DNA of 64,000 bases, taken from Erpobdella octoculata. Its lineage: Eukaryota > Annelida > Clitellata > Hirudinida > Erpobdellidae. The position numbers were made by a program, and so were the translations under genes. Of the stretch, positions 26,098-39,514 are shown piece after piece (the stretch's first letter is position 1; the number at the start of each line of letters is the position of its first letter). The notes under the pieces are model-generated. The model was not told the DNA's origin and made no database searches. It saw nothing but the letters and a program-made list of their open reading frames with translations. Where the stretch lies: NCBI GenBank assembly GCA_963978895.1, contig OZ022246.1, positions 18,602,049 to 18,666,048 of the forward strand, given 5' to 3'.

Positions 26098-26242
26098 CTG
26101 AGGAGTAGTAACAAACCAAAAATTAGAAATTTATTATTATTGTAATTAACAATAATATTATTATTATTTGTTTTTATTATCAAATTATTTTTATTCTTAT
26201 TATTAATGTTATTATTAAAACTTAAAACCGTCATATTTATTA

Positions 26243-26359
<117 letters not shown>

Positions 26360-26737
26360 TAATAATCATCTTCATCGTCACCATCATCACCATCGTCATC
26401 GTCATCGTCATCATCATCGTCACCATAATCATCATGGCAATATCATCATCGTCATTATGGGTAAATAGTTTCATTAGTAATGAAAGCAGTTATTTATATT
26501 GCTGAAAACGTCGGTTTGTTCTAAATATAATTAATGACACAAAAACATAAGTGCACTTTTTTCTTTCTCGGAACTGAAAAAAAAACAAATAAACAGCTTC
26601 AACTTTAAATACAAAAATATTCATTATATTGGGGCAACCGCTCAAATGGACCAAAATGCCTATGTCACGATGTGTCTTAACTAAGCGGAATCGACCTATA
26701 CACGTATAGATAAGTATATAGGTCCTACACATATTAT

Positions 26738-26888
26738 TGGCGTACTGCTTTTTCAAGCAAGTCCTAAACCTGGAGAAAGGACCAGGAAATGTTAAAAGGA
26801 TCAAATTATGATCCACAACAAAAGTAATTAAGTGCTTCCCACATACAGCCACTTCAGTCTTAAAACTCCTTGTGTAGTTTACTATTAA
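26738..26888 (+). mobile_element. SINE-like repeat (family C, copy 1)
   Basis: Shares an ordered series of words with 39515-39680 and, on the opposite strand, 53073-53246: ttcaagcaagtcctaaacctgg, ggatcaaattatgatccaca, taattaagtgcttccc, agccacttcagtcttaaaac. It ends near an A-rich run. The head resembles a degenerate Pol III promoter but is not assigned. Confidence 0.7.
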
Positions 26889-27020
26889 AAAAATCAGCGT
26901 ACGGCTATAGAGGAAAAAATATAGAGACTTTTTTGGACCTTCTGAAAAAAGGGAAAATCATAGACTTATACTATACTATATATACATGTAGTATAAGTTA
27001 TATATATATATATATATATA

Positions 27021-29397
27021 TTAGGGTGTCCCAGATATGCACAGAAAAAGTTTTTTTTAAATAGTTGATGTCTCACCCTCTGAAAAGTGTCTCTTGAGTA
27101 CAATAATTAAATTGGTGAAGTTACAGCTCAGTTGAACAAGTTTGAGAGGTTCCCCAAGGGCTTTTAAAATTTTACTATCGAGTTAATTCAAAATCCATAT
27201 CAATAATCTTAAACAATATGCATAAAATGAGTGAAATAAAGCTAGAAATGCAAACTAGTTTAATTATCTCACTGCTGACATTAGTCAATTACCTATAGAC
27301 TGTTAATCTTTATTAGAGAATGCAAAAAATGTATATTTTTGACCAGTCAACTCGCTATTTTAAACAAAAGTTTAGAAACAAATTTTACTTTTACTTATTA
27401 TTATTTGCTGCAGTGCTATTGTCACATCACCAAGTGGCCATTTTGTTTTCCTTAATTTTTAGTAAACACAATTTGCTCATGTTTTATTGTATATAAATTG
27501 GTGAAAAAAACAAGAAATACAGCAACAATTTGTAAGTTTGTTAATTATTGTACTAATAATATGACAATTATGTAATCATTTTTAATTGTATTCTCCAAAT
27601 ATTTCTAAAATATATTAAAATATTTAAATACAATATTAAACTACTTATACTTAATAACACTTATACTGTCATTAGTGCTTGTATTATTTTTTGGGTATGG
27701 CTAAATCTACAGTAACCAGAAGCAATAACAACATATGGCTTATCAGCTTTCCAAAAGAAACCATCTCAGGTGCTCGCCTCCCTTCAGGCCATGATGTCAT
27801 GAAAAATTTTGTATTCTATCACCGTGTACAGAAGCTAAACATTAATAAAGCTGCGTAACAAGTGCATGAGCAACTGCTCCCATTTTGGGTAAAATCAAGA
27901 CTGCCAGTACGACAAAAACATCAAATAATACAGAAAATTAAAGATCTGTATGCTGACCAAATTCGTTTGATGAAGCATCGTAAGAGAAATAACTCTACTG
28001 ATCAAATGAACCAAAACGAATACACAAATAAGTTGAGTCAACTTTTTGACATCAGCCATGCCAACTCTGAACAGTTGATAAAAACTGATGAAGACAGACA
28101 GTTTTTGAAATTACAACAACAATCAAGAACGGCATCGATTGGGTCTGAGGACAAAAAACTTACGGATAAAGAAAAACGAGTTGCTAAACGTCAAAAACAA
28201 TTTATCAGGGATGTCGATAATGCAGCAAGAGATGCTGTATCAAAAATTGTTTACCGTGGACGGAGTGGGTTATCATCAACAGCAGAGTCAGCTGCAGACC
28301 AATAACTGGACAGTGCAACACATTCAACAACATCATCCGTTTGCCAAGATTCTAATGAAGATGATAAATCTGATGAAGAATTTCTTGTACAATCAGCATG
28401 CTCAAGTAAAACAATTTCTACAACACAACGCAGACATCGCAGAGACATTATATCTCCCAAAGTAGCAGCTGTGCTGGATAGGACAAATACCAGCATTAGA
28501 AAATCAACTATGATTCTTGCATCGGCATTCAACGAAGCTGGTGTTCCGATATCAGAGAAAATATTTTCCAAGAGTACAATGCATAGACATCGTCAGCGCC
28601 GTCGTCAACAAGCTGCAGCTCTTATAGAAGAAAATTATATTTCCTCAAAATCCATTGTTCATTGGGATGGTTAATCTATGACCGATGTTACTGGTGAGGT
28701 CAACGTGGATCGGTTACCTGTTCTGCTCTCATCACTTGTCGATGGCACTACAAAACTTCTTGGAGCTCCAAAGTTAGTATCTGGATCAGGACGAGCAACT
28801 GCTGATGCAGTTCATGAACATATCAAATCTTGGAAGTGTGAATCAATGGTTATTGGCATGTGCTTTGACACGACAGCTTCCAATACTGGAAAACTCAATG
28901 GACCTTGCACTCTTCTAGAAAAAGCCATGGGACGTAACTTATTATGGATGGCTTGCCGTCATCATATGTTTGAAGTGTAAATCGTGAACTGCAAGCTAAA
29001 ATTTGAATTATTTGCATAATCTACATAAATGCTTAATAATTAATATTCAAGCGAACTGAAATTCAATAAAATCTTGTTTTTTAATCATTTTTGACCTAAT
29101 TTTTGAAATTGAAAAGTAAAAGGCATTGCAAATTTATATATTTTTTCAGAATTATATATTTTGTTTCATTTGTATAAACAAATCATAAAACATTTATAAT
29201 CATATCATATAACACTGTATCAAAGTTAGTCGCGAACGATCAAACACCAAAATCGGAAACTTCCGACCCCTTGGGGGACCTCTAAACGTTGTCCAAATGG
29301 GCTGAAATTTGGCAGGTAAACTACTGTTACCATACAGACATATTTAATGGGGTGAGACATCAATATTTTAAAACTTCATATTTTTGGGACACCCTAA
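27021..29397 (+). mobile_element. DNA transposon with terminal inverted repeats
   Basis: The left end TTAGGGTGTCCCA and the right end TGGGACACCCTAA are perfect inverted termini. Similarity resumes inside as tgatgtctcaccc on the left against gggtgagacatca on the right, so the inverted repeat is about 60 bp and imperfect. It is 2,377 bp long and encloses one decayed ORF. Both ends are in (TA)n, so the target duplication cannot be read. The superfamily is not assigned. Confidence 0.82.
27697..28980 (+). pseudogene. Transposase-like protein of the TIR element (interrupted by stops)
   Basis: A single reading frame runs from ATG 27697 to 28980 (428 codons), broken by in-frame TAA at 27856, 28303 and 28672 with no frameshift. 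The N-terminal half is basic and helical (for example KEKRVAKRQKQFIRDV). The C-terminal half reads KSIVHWDG[stop]SMTD, RLPVLLSSLVDGTTKLLGAP, MCFDTTASNTGKLNGPC and ends LLWMACRHHMFEV. I recognise this order (HWDG, RLPVL, FDTT-SNTG, CRHH) as a recurrent transposase-like family of invertebrate genomes, but I cannot name its superfamily. The frame ends just after CRHH, where I expect more sequence, so it is probably truncated too. Confidence 0.65.
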
Positions 29398-29509
29398 TAT
29401 ATATATATATATAACTTTTATTTATCTAAAAGTTATATATAGTAAAAGTCTATGGAGTAAATAGAGTCTTTTTTGGACAATAGTTCTTAGCCTAAAAAAT
29501 TTTGTTTAT

Positions 29510-29707
<198 letters not shown>

Positions 29708-29737
29708 ATGGCGATTGGCGAATTGGCGATATATACG

Positions 29738-29826
29738 ACTCTACTAGGAATCGAACCCACGTGTCTACGGCAACACCGCCTCGCCTAAATGCAAGCGCTC
29801 TTACCAACCGAGCCACCGACCATCAC
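29738..29826 (-). mobile_element. tRNA-derived SINE head (family B)
   Basis: On the minus strand: ggtcggtggctcggttggta (A-box-like, with tRNA-like 5' end), aagagcgcttgc, and gggttcgattcctagt (B-box). The spacing is longer than in a tRNA (a stretch of about 20 extra bases between the boxes) and the 3' acceptor does not pair cleanly, so it is called a SINE or tRNA relic and not a functional tRNA gene. Downstream (minus) it runs into the (TA)n tract. Confidence 0.6.
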
Positions 29827-30005
29827 CAAAAAATGATGGCTAGAAGTCTCAGTCTTTCGGAGCTACTTAACATTAGACTACGACTATGATAGGCTCAGAA
29901 CTCCTTATTTCGGCTCGACAGCTAGTTTGCTGCCAGATAGATATTTTTTTATGAAAGGAAACATTGCGTTGAAATGTTTCGAGAGCCTACAAATAGGATA
30001 AATAT

Positions 30006-30006
<1 letters not shown>

Positions 30007-30068
<62 letters not shown>
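30007..30068. repeat. (TA)n microsatellite
   Basis: Flanked on both sides by atatgtcat/atgacatat, so the tract sits in a small palindrome. Confidence 0.95.
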
Positions 30069-30074
<6 letters not shown>

Positions 30075-30543
30075 GTATATATATATATACATATATGTCA
30101 TATTTATTTTATATTTGCTCTTAGTTTTATTTATTTTCTTTCTATCTTTGTACACTTTGACAGTCAAGGGATTCGATTTGTATGTACAATTATTATGTTA
30201 TATTTAATTTACATTTGCTCCTATGGTTTTATTCTTAATTAATACCTTCCCCCGTCTTTTATTTAGGTCACAATTTTATTTATTTATTTTTATCTATGTA
30301 CTACGACAATTTATTATTTGTTTTTATTCGTCGTTGTTTATATTTGATTCCTGTACCACCCGGCCTTTTGCTTTTTTCTGAAAATGGCTGAAAAATAGCC
30401 AAAAATTGCAAGTAAAAAATTATAAAGATTCTTTGAACAACTTCATGAGCGAATTAAATTACGTAAGCTATCTTATATAATAAAAAACGTTTGCAACAAA
30501 ATTTAACCGAGCCTGTATTGACAAAACACTAACACCTAAATAT

Positions 30544-30549
<6 letters not shown>

Positions 30550-30634
<85 letters not shown>

Positions 30635-30718
30635 TAATCAGAAAGATCTAGTAAGTGTTAGCAGCCACTTAAGTAGATTATATTATTACCATTTAATTAG
30701 AATAATAAAGATATAACA
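30550..30718 (+). mobile_element. Truncated solo LTR (related to the 40-45 kb element)
   Basis: From gataatcagaaagatctagt to taataaagatataaca (30633-30718) the sequence matches the last 86 bp or so of the LTR at 45112-45393. Upstream is a (TA)n tract (30550-30632) in place of the LTR's own TA-rich 5' part. No internal region follows, so it is a solo or partial LTR. Confidence 0.8.
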
Positions 30719-30885
30719 GTGATCAGAAGTTATTTTCAATTTTTGGCAGGTTTTTGACAATACAAAACTTCTTTAAGAAGTGGCTTAACTTTCTACTCAA
30801 TATAAAGAGTGTGATCAGAAGTTATTTTCTATTTTTGGCAGGTTTTTGACAATACAAAACCTCTTTAAAAAGTGGCTTTTATCAA
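30719..30885. repeat. Tandem duplication of about 93 bp
   Basis: gtgatcagaagttattttc...caggtttttgacaatacaaaa...aagtggct occurs twice in direct orientation, beginning at about 30719 and 30811. Confidence 0.8.
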
Positions 30886-31039
30886 AAATTGTTTTCTATT
30901 ACATAAGACAATAGTTTTTAGCATTATACTTTGTTCTAGTGATAATTGCTTAATCCTATTACAATACTAGAATAATCCTTGCACGTGTTAGTTAGAGCGT
31001 TAATTTAAACGGATTATTTTACGCATCAACATATTCAAC

Positions 31040-31801
31040 ATGGATACAGAATTTCTGTTGGAAAAAAACTGGCCGAGTCTCGGACAAGGTAACCACTCAT
31101 TATCCTAAAAAGTTCTTCATGAGTGGTGCGGCAAGATTTCTTCTCTGGTTTTATCGCTGTCCGAGCGAGTCACGCTCCTAGAGACCAAAGATAAAGACAA
31201 TCTAACTGTAATCAAGAAGCTGACCACCGAATTAACAGCAGCAAAATCATCATTGCAACCTCCGACTATCGGTAACGATTGGGTTCAGGTAGTTAAATCA
31301 GGTGGCGGAAAATCAAAACAGCCAGCTGCGCAGTTAGTAGTTGTGAATGCTTCCATGAATGAACTGAATGATAGAGAGAAAAGGAAAAAAAATGTTATCG
31401 TTTACGGAGTTCCGGAACCGTCGTGTGCAGTGCAAGTTGACAAAAGATCTGAATACGAAAAGTTTGTAAAAGATCTTTTTTGTTCAATCGGCAAGTCTGA
31501 TGTAAAACCAGTATGCATAAAGAGATTAAGATCCAAAGATCAAGCAAAACCGGGCCCAATCCTCGTGGAACTAGCTGATGCAAGTCTCAGAAACCCGACC
31601 CTCTTGGCAGCTAAAGGTTTGAGAAGCAACAGTACGTACAAGGCCGTTTATATCAGCCCGGATTTAACAGAGGCAGAAAGACAATTAGACTACCAGTTGA
31701 GGCAAGAAAGAAACAAACTCAATGCTCAACTTGGTAATGATTCGCCCTTTCGATACGGCATCCGTGGCAATCAACTGCACAAATTCAAGAAGGCCCAATA
31801 A
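31040..31801 (+). pseudogene. LINE ORF1 protein (RNA-binding, RRM-like type)
   Basis: Open from ATG 31040, with one in-frame TAA at 31106. After a short N-terminus (MDTEFLLEKNWPSLGQG) comes a coiled-coil-like segment (LSLSERVTLLETKDKDN) and then the ORF1 core typical of CR1/Jockey-group LINEs: KKNVIVYGVPEP, a basic middle and VYISPDLTEAERQLDYQLRQ, ending GIRGNQLHKFKKAQ. ORF1 proteins of this type bind the LINE RNA in the ribonucleoprotein particle. ORF2 starts 25 nt after its stop. The Kozak context was not decisive; the start is the first ATG upstream of recognisable sequence. Confidence 0.75.
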
Positions 31802-31826
31802 TTCACTCTTGCAAAAGCCACAGAGA

Positions 31827-34779
31827 ATGCGTCACACCAACAAGAAAAGCCAGCCCAAATCCTCTTCACCTACCTCGTCTCTAAATCACTTTCGGTTTTG
31901 GTCTAACAACCCATGCTCGCTCAATAAAGATAAACGCGATGAGCTAACAGCAAGAATAGCAGCCCTCGACCAATCGCTTAGACCACATGCCATGTTCTTT
32001 GTGGAAACATGGTTTAACGAATCCTCAGACACCTCTATAGCTGGCTATCAACTGCACCGTAAAGACAGAGAAAGGTGCGCTGGAGGAGGTGTTGCGATCT
32101 ACGTTGTGGATAAAGTTGTGACCAGTGAGACCGGCATTCCTCAGCTCAACTCTCCAGCTATTGAACAAGTCTGGCGAGTCATTTGTTTCGGTGGAGAAAC
32201 TTTCCTCGTTGGTTGTTTATATCGCCCTCATGACTTGAACGACGACTATCTCACACAATGTATTGCTTCGGTCACAACAGCTCGTAGCTCACTTTCCGCT
32301 TTGAGCTGCTCATTTATGTTGCTCTATGGCGATTTTAATTTCTCTCACACACAATATGCTCCAATCGACGTGGGTGGTGGCGTGGCAACAGTTGCCCATA
32401 TAGGTAACGAACATCCTAGTGACATTAGATTTCAAGAGTGCCTCAGCGACTGGCACCTTACACAGCTTGTCACGTTTCCCACGTACCGCTGTAATCGTTA
32501 TGTTACACCTAGCAGCACTCTTGACCTCATTATTACCAACGACCCCGACCGAGCTATCGAGATACTTGAAGCTGACTCACTTGGATACACGCCCATGGGC
32601 CAATCCCATTGCTTTATAACCGGTCGGTTTGCTGTGGCGGTCTGAACAATTCACGTGTTTCTCCGTCGCACAAACGTTTTATATGGAGCAAAGCTGACTA
32701 CAATGCGCTGTCATCTCGTATTTCAAACACCGACTGGGAAAACTTATTTGATGGCCTTTCAGTACCTGACACTTATCAGCTTCTTATCGACCGATACAAC
32801 GAAGCGGTTGCACTACACATCCCATCTACAACAACTCCATTTGTCCGGAAAAAAGAACCTTGGGTAACACCCGAAGTTATAAAAGCAGCCAGAGTCAAGC
32901 GCGAGGTCTGGGCTAAATACATCGCATCGGGGCGCGACTCTGCAGTTATTCTCCGAGAATCTCATCGAGAGGCTTGCAAGCGTGTAGCTAAAACAGTCAA
33001 GTCGGCAATTCTCACGTATGAGGAACAACTAGTCAGCGCTTCCAAATCCAATCCAAAACTTCTTCACTCACATGTCCGTAGCAAGCAGTTTGTCAAAAAG
33101 ACATCAACTCTATTCAGACAGCCGACGGCACCATAACTGCGGACCGTGAAAAAATCTGTTCTTCACTCAATGACTATTTTCAATCTGTTTTTGTCATCGA
33201 ACCTGAGGGCTACATGCCTGCTTTTACAGATCGCACCGAATCAATCTGCGATGTAAATGAAAGTTGTTTTTCTGCAGCTATTCTTCAAAAAAGACTCTAC
33301 AGCTTAGACAAAACTAAATCGATGGGTCTTGACGGTTTGCACCCAGGCGTTCTCAGCAATTGCGCAGCTGACTTTGCCACACCCCTGGCTCTCATCTACA
33401 AGCGCTCCTTCATGTCCGGAGTTATACCGGACACATGGAGAAAATCAAATGTTTCCCCTATCTTCAAAAAAGGCAGCAAGCTCAAGCCTTCTAACTACAG
33501 GCCTGTCTCTCTCACTCCTGTGCCCTGTAAAGTAATGGAAGGCATTCTACATGAACACATCATGCAGCACTGCGTCGTCAACGGCTTAATCAGCAAACAT
33601 CAACATGGTTTTCTCAAGAAAAAAAGCTGCTTGACAAATTTACTTGAAACTCGCGACATACTCACTGAAGCTGTTCATTGCGGCTATGTGGCTGACGTAG
33701 TATATACAGATTTTGCCAAAGCATTCGACAGAGTACCTCACAAACGCCTACTGCATAAACTAAAAGCTTATGGCATCCGTGGTATGCTACTCACATGGAT
33801 CGAAGCGTGGCTGAAAGATAGGAAGCAGCGCGTTTTGATTGAAGGCTGCGAGTCCGAGTGGAAGAATGTGACAAGTGGCGTTCCTCAAGGCTCTGTTCTT
33901 GGTCCACTACTTTTTGTGTTATATATTAACGACTTACCGGACACTATCACACACCAAATCAAAATGTACGCGGACGACAGCAAAATCATCGGCATCATCA
34001 AGTCAGCTTCCGACATTTCATCTCTCCAGGCTGACATTGACCGTGCAGTTGAGTGGTCATTCACTTGGCTAATGCACTTCAATGTCGAGAAATGCGAAAT
34101 CATGCATGTCGGTCGCTCACACAGAATAACCCACCAATACTCTATGAGACATATTGACGGCACGCGGCGACCACTCGAAGTCACAAAAGTCGAACGTGAT
34201 CTTGGTGTTCTCGTCTCAGATGATCTAAAGGTCCGAGCACAGGTCGAAAAAGCAGCGTCATCAGCCAATCATATGCTCAGCCGACTCAGAAAAGCTTTCC
34301 GCAGCCGCAGCCTCATACTGTGGCGTACACTTTACCTCTCCTACGTCCGCCCACATCTTGAATTTGCTGTTCAATCTTGGTCGCCTTATCAAAAGGGCGA
34401 TATTAACCTTCTTGAGCAGGTCCAACGTCGGGCAACAAAAATCATTGCAACACTAAAACATCAGCCCTATGAACATCGTCTGCAACAGCTTGGGATCACA
34501 ACGCTGCAAGACCGCCGTTCGAGAGGTGACCTGATCGAGCAGTTCAAAATCGCCCACAACATCGACGACGTCAGCTTTTCCGTTCCGCAAACTCGAGCAG
34601 CCAGCCACACGGCATACCACCTGCGTGGCCACAACTGCAAACTAGAGCGCCAGTATGTCAGAGGTTGCGAAGAGCGATACAATTTTTTCACAAACCGGAT
34701 TGTCGCTCCATGGAATGCGCTTACGCAATACACAATTGACGCCCCGACAGTAAACGCTTTCAAGGACCGCATCTCTTAG
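31827..34779 (+). pseudogene. LINE ORF2: AP-endonuclease + reverse transcriptase
   Basis: Endonuclease (about 31890-32640): N in RFWSNNPCSL, E in FFVETWF, GDFN, and a damaged final motif (GQSHCFI where SDH is expected, one residue short). The linker then changes frame near 32640. The RT (about 33220-34300) changes frame again near 33110. RT motifs are SNVSPIFKKG, YRPVSLTPVPCK, YTDFAKAFDRVPH, SGVPQGSVLGPLLF and the catalytic MYADDSKI. A C-terminal thumb and tail (LYLSYVRPHLEFAVQSW) ends in a normal stop. It would nick target DNA and reverse-transcribe the LINE RNA. Two frameshifts plus the damaged motif make this copy inactive. It belongs to the CR1/Jockey group. Confidence 0.88.
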
Positions 34780-34870
34780 GAGTCGCGAGTCCTCCAGCTT
34801 CTGTCAGTATAGAGGAGCCTGATGTAGCTCCTCTTCATCAAAAATATAACTTTCAGACATTAATTTTTTA
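34780..34870 (+). other. 3' UTR of the 31-34.8 kb LINE
   Basis: Contains a hairpin-capable aggagcctgatgtagctcct segment and then A/T-rich sequence; the exact 3' end is not clear. Confidence 0.5.
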
Positions 34871-34937
34871 TGGCTTGATTCTATAGACTTTTTTTTTTTA
34901 TAGTTTTGGTTCTGATAATAAACAAATTCAATTTATT

Positions 34938-35867
<930 letters not shown>

Positions 35868-35960
35868 TTAAAAACTAAGTGCTACTGAAGAAAAAATTAG
35901 TATTTAGTATTTACTCAAAAAATAAAGATATACGTGTTTTACCAATTTTAAAATATTTTT

Positions 35961-37600
35961 TTAGTTTAATTTATTTATTGGGATGATGATAAGCAAAAAA
36001 ACAGATCACAAGAAAAAGTACAACAAAATAAACATCACCCAAAAGGAGTCTCCCAGGGAATTACTTCCCATCTAGGGGATATCCTTATAGTAAATAATAA
36101 AAATGAGAATAAACCACAAACAAATAGAAAACACAAAATCAATCTCATTGAAAGAAAAAAAATAAAATACAAGTCTTCAGATTTCATTTCAAGAGTAATA
36201 TAGTTTTAGATTAAGGCTATTCGAGTTGAAAGACAAGCAGAGAAATCAAATCATCAATGAACCAAGAGTTGAGAAATAGGTATATAATAATAAGAAAAGT
36301 TAAGAATATAGAATTAAGGTAAGAAACAAACAAGCTGAGAAAGAGACATGTGATCAATTTGAAAGTAAAATGAAAGATTTCAAACATTTTTTAAACAGTG
36401 TTATTGATTTAATTGATTTTAAATGAACTGGAAGAGAGTTATACAACCGGAGGTCCCCGACAGCAAATAGAAAAACTTTTGAAAGTAGTACCACAAAAAT
36501 CAGATCTATAGTTGATTGATGATCGCAAAGCAAATGTATGGATCTCCGAAGTTTTCTTGAACATATGAATGAACACATTAGGTAATTCTCCACTATTATA
36601 TTTGAACATAAAAAGGCAAATTTGAAATTTATTTAATTGATGTATGTTTAGAAGATCATTCACAAGAAATGTCGGCCCAGTTGGAGCTCGATATGGCAAA
36701 TGAAAAATGATGCGAACTGCTTTCTTTTGAAGAATGTGTAGTCCTCTTAATCTTGTTGGATAGTTAGCTGCCCAAACTATATTGCAGTATGTAAAATAGG
36801 GGTAAATCAATGAATAATACAGTAATTTTAATATTTTTTTGTCAACAAATCCACTAATTTTGTAAATGACACCTATGTTTTTGGAAATTTTCGATTCAAT
36901 AAAAGAGATATGCTTGGACCAGTCCAAATGTTCATCTATTATAACACCCAAGAATTTAATGGAAGATACACATCTGATAGGATAACCGTTTATATTAAGA
37001 ATGTTATCACAATAAGAAGCTTTATGACTAGTACGAAAAAGAATATAATTAGTTTTATCCATGTTTAATGATAGTTTATTAGTTCGGAACCATTCATCAA
37101 TACTCACGAGTTCATTATTCATAATTGAGATTAAGTCACTCAAGCAATTACCTGAAGCAAAAATACTTGTGTCATCAGCAAATAATAAAAATTCAACCAA
37201 TGAAGAAGCCTTCAGTAGATCATTAATGTAAATGATGAAAAGCAAGGGCCCCAAAATTGAACCTTGAGGTACACCACATAAAATATCACGAGAAAATGAT
37301 CTTGAACCATTAAATTCAACATACTGTTTTCTGTTTAGTAAATAATCCTTAAGCCAGTCTAACACACAACCTCGAAAACCATAAAAAGACAACTTATCAA
37401 TTAACAGATTTTGATCAACAGTGTCGAAAGCTTTGGCTAAATCAAGAAATATACCAATAGTATATTTACCATGTTCAACTGCTTCTGCAATTCTCAAGTA
37501 TAACAAAATCAATGGCATAAAAGTTGAGTGACCCTTTCGAAAACCAAACTGTCTGTTATTAAGTAAAAAAAATTTCATCAAAAAGTTGTATATTCTAGAG
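35961..37600 (-). mobile_element. 5'-truncated LINE inserted in the 157-bp satellite
   Basis: On the minus strand the element starts abruptly within RT and ends in a 3' UTR (36353-35961) that contains the perfect stem GGGAAGTAATTCCC, also present in the 3' UTR of the LINE at 40286-42520. The 5' truncation and satellite-on-both-sides context are typical of target-primed insertion. Confidence 0.8.
36354..37581 (-). pseudogene. LINE reverse transcriptase (truncated, one frameshift)
   Basis: The frame from 37581 begins in RT with RQFGFRKGHSTFMPL, then FLDLAKAFDTVDQNLL, LCGVPQGSILGPLLFIIYIN, FADDTSIF, LSLNMDKTNYILF and FLGVIIDEHLDW, with the C-terminal tail to about 36450. There the frame shifts and the tail finishes in another frame (LYNSLPVHLKSIKSI...), ending at 36354. 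The catalytic FADD is intact but the N-terminal RT fingers and the endonuclease are missing. It is closely related to the RT at 40548-42500. Confidence 0.88.
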
Positions 37601-37999
37601 AACTAATTTGGTTTCCAGGACCTCAAATGTGAGGTGGAAAAAAGAAAAACTAAAAATGCAAATGTTTTAAAACAAATGTTTTTTTAAAATAAGGCATATC
37701 TCGAAAACCAAAAATGAGAATGTTTTGAAATTTGGTTTATAGATTTTTCTTAAAAAATAAAAAAACACGTGTGTCACCATTTTTTAAAAATTTGGTTTCC
37801 GGGACTTCAAATGTGGGGTGGAAAATAGGGTTATTTGTTTTTAGAATAACTGCTACTCAAAAACTGTAAGTGATACACATGTAAAAATTAGTATTTAGTA
37901 TCTACTCAAAAAATAAAGATATTTTATCACTTTTTAATAATTTGGTTTCCAGGACCTCAAATGTGGGATGGAAAAAACTACAAAAATTAAAATTGTTAA

Positions 38000-38000
38000 A

Positions 38001-38060
<60 letters not shown>
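38000..38060. repeat. (TA)n microsatellite
   Basis: TA repeats followed by a GGT/GAT-rich tract to about 38210 and (TTTA)n to 38242. Confidence 0.95.
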
Positions 38061-38062
<2 letters not shown>

Positions 38063-38364
38063 GGGAAACAAACGGAAACGGGAGAGTAAACGGGAACGAG
38101 AGAGAGGTGGTGGTGACGATGATGATGATGATGGTGGTGGTGGTGGTGGTGATGATGTTGTTGGTGGTGATGATGATGATGATGATGAGAATGATGATGA
38201 TGATAATGATTTACTTATTTATCTATTTATTTATTTATTTATATTCCAAATTATTGTAAAATTACCAGGTAAAATATTTTTTCTATCGAACATGTAAAAG
38301 ATTAGCGCTCACGAGCTCTGTAGTTGTTCTATGAATAATAATATGGGTTGATTGAACTACTCAC

Positions 38365-38480
38365 GTAACTTTGGCCTTGAGATCACCGAAAAAAATTCTG
38401 ACTCTGTTGAAAGCATCGGTTGCCATTTCTTCTGGTTTTTTCTTCAACGTGTTGACGATCTGTCGTGCAGCTTCCGCCAT
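38365..38480 (-). CDS. EF-hand protein gene, exon 1 (start codon)
   Basis: ATG at 38480 in a good context (acaaaATGg) opens a frame MAEAARQIVNTLKKKP, EEMATDAFNRVRIFF, GDLKAKV, then two bases AC before a textbook donor gtgagt. Phase 2 matches exons 2 and 3. The peptide is an amphipathic helix region with the hydrophobic spacing of an EF-hand entering helix. No signal peptide is seen, which suggests a cytosolic product. An in-frame upstream extension lacks an ATG. Gene order (38.5 to 26.1 to 7.0 kb) and shared phase support one transcript. Direct exon 1-2 splicing is the simplest model, not proven. Confidence 0.72.
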
Positions 38481-39510
38481 TTTGTTTGTTGAGCACAAAT
38501 CAAAAATATCAAAAATTGTTTTGCAACAACTTGCAGACGCCTGCAAATGTTTTGCAACTTTGTTTTCTGATTGCTGGAAATATTAATAAAGGAACTAAAA
38601 AGTTTTGTTTTCACAAATGCTTTTGAATAAAGCTTGCTTGAGGATCGGTTTTCAAAATTTTTCTTTGTAATTTTCTGTCTATGGAAAAAATTAAATTTAA
38701 AAATAATTTTCAAAAATTTTAAATTAAAAAAATTTAATCTTCAGAAATTTTCTAATTTAATCAAACATGTTTAAAGAAAACTAAAAACGTTTTGAAAATT
38801 GGTAAATAAATTTGCAGTAAAAATACATTGTAAAATAATTTTTGAGTAAAAGGTTCTTTATTTAAAAATAACACGTAAGTGTTTTCAATCACAAAACGGT
38901 AGTTAATTAATTTTGTATGTATATTTAAACGTAAAATAAACATTATCACATTCACATGTTGTTACATAATAACTACATTTGAACGTAAGAAAACGATATC
39001 ACATTTGCAGGCTACATTGTGAACTTGGATATAACAAAACATTATACTGTTTCTTAGTGCGCTTGAATTTAACCAATGTAATAAAATCAAATTTATCGTA
39101 AATTTGTGTCTACTTATTTATTCAAAAATGAAACCAAACTGGTTCTCTCGACAAAAACTAACGACAAAAAATCCGATAGAAAAAAAGATGTTTTTTAGCA
39201 TAACTTTGGAAGCGATTCCTATTGGCTGCCGGACTCAATAAAAAATGAATTATCACCATTGGAAATCAAAAGCAGTAACAATTTTGAGCGTTTTTTATTG
39301 TCTCTTATCGGTTATTGTTTAGTGATAGCAGCAAACGTGGAATTACGAAAGTTTTGAAGAAAATGTTTAATAGGAGAGAAAAGAAAAGGGTGTTGAAAAA
39401 ATGCTTTGTGGATAAAAAAAAGATATTGTGAAGTAATGTGTTGGCGTCCACTAACTGAACATGATTTTATCATTCAGCTACGAGTTTAGATATTTTAAAT
39501 TCACGTTTTA
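38481..39510. other. Upstream (5') flank of the EF-hand gene
   Basis: AT-rich; a promoter would be expected here on the minus strand, but no convincing TATA/Inr pair was singled out. No other gene recognised. Confidence 0.45.
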
Positions 39511-39514
39511 ATTT

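Larger units (their letters stand above)
35868..37975. repeat. 157-bp satellite, array 1 (split by a LINE)
   Basis: Left part about 35868-35960 (tagtatttagtatttactca, aaataaagatatacgtgttt); right part 37600-37975 with the landmark tttggtttccaggacctcaa at about 37610, 37794 and 37944. The same unit is repeated at 45525-46700. The LINE at 35961-37600 interrupts one unit, and the satellite sequence resumes after it. Confidence 0.8.

Noticed and set aside
27697..28980. Stop codon reassignment (TAA read as an amino acid)
   Set aside because: Other genes in the window use TAA as a normal terminator, and a decayed transposon explains the stops.
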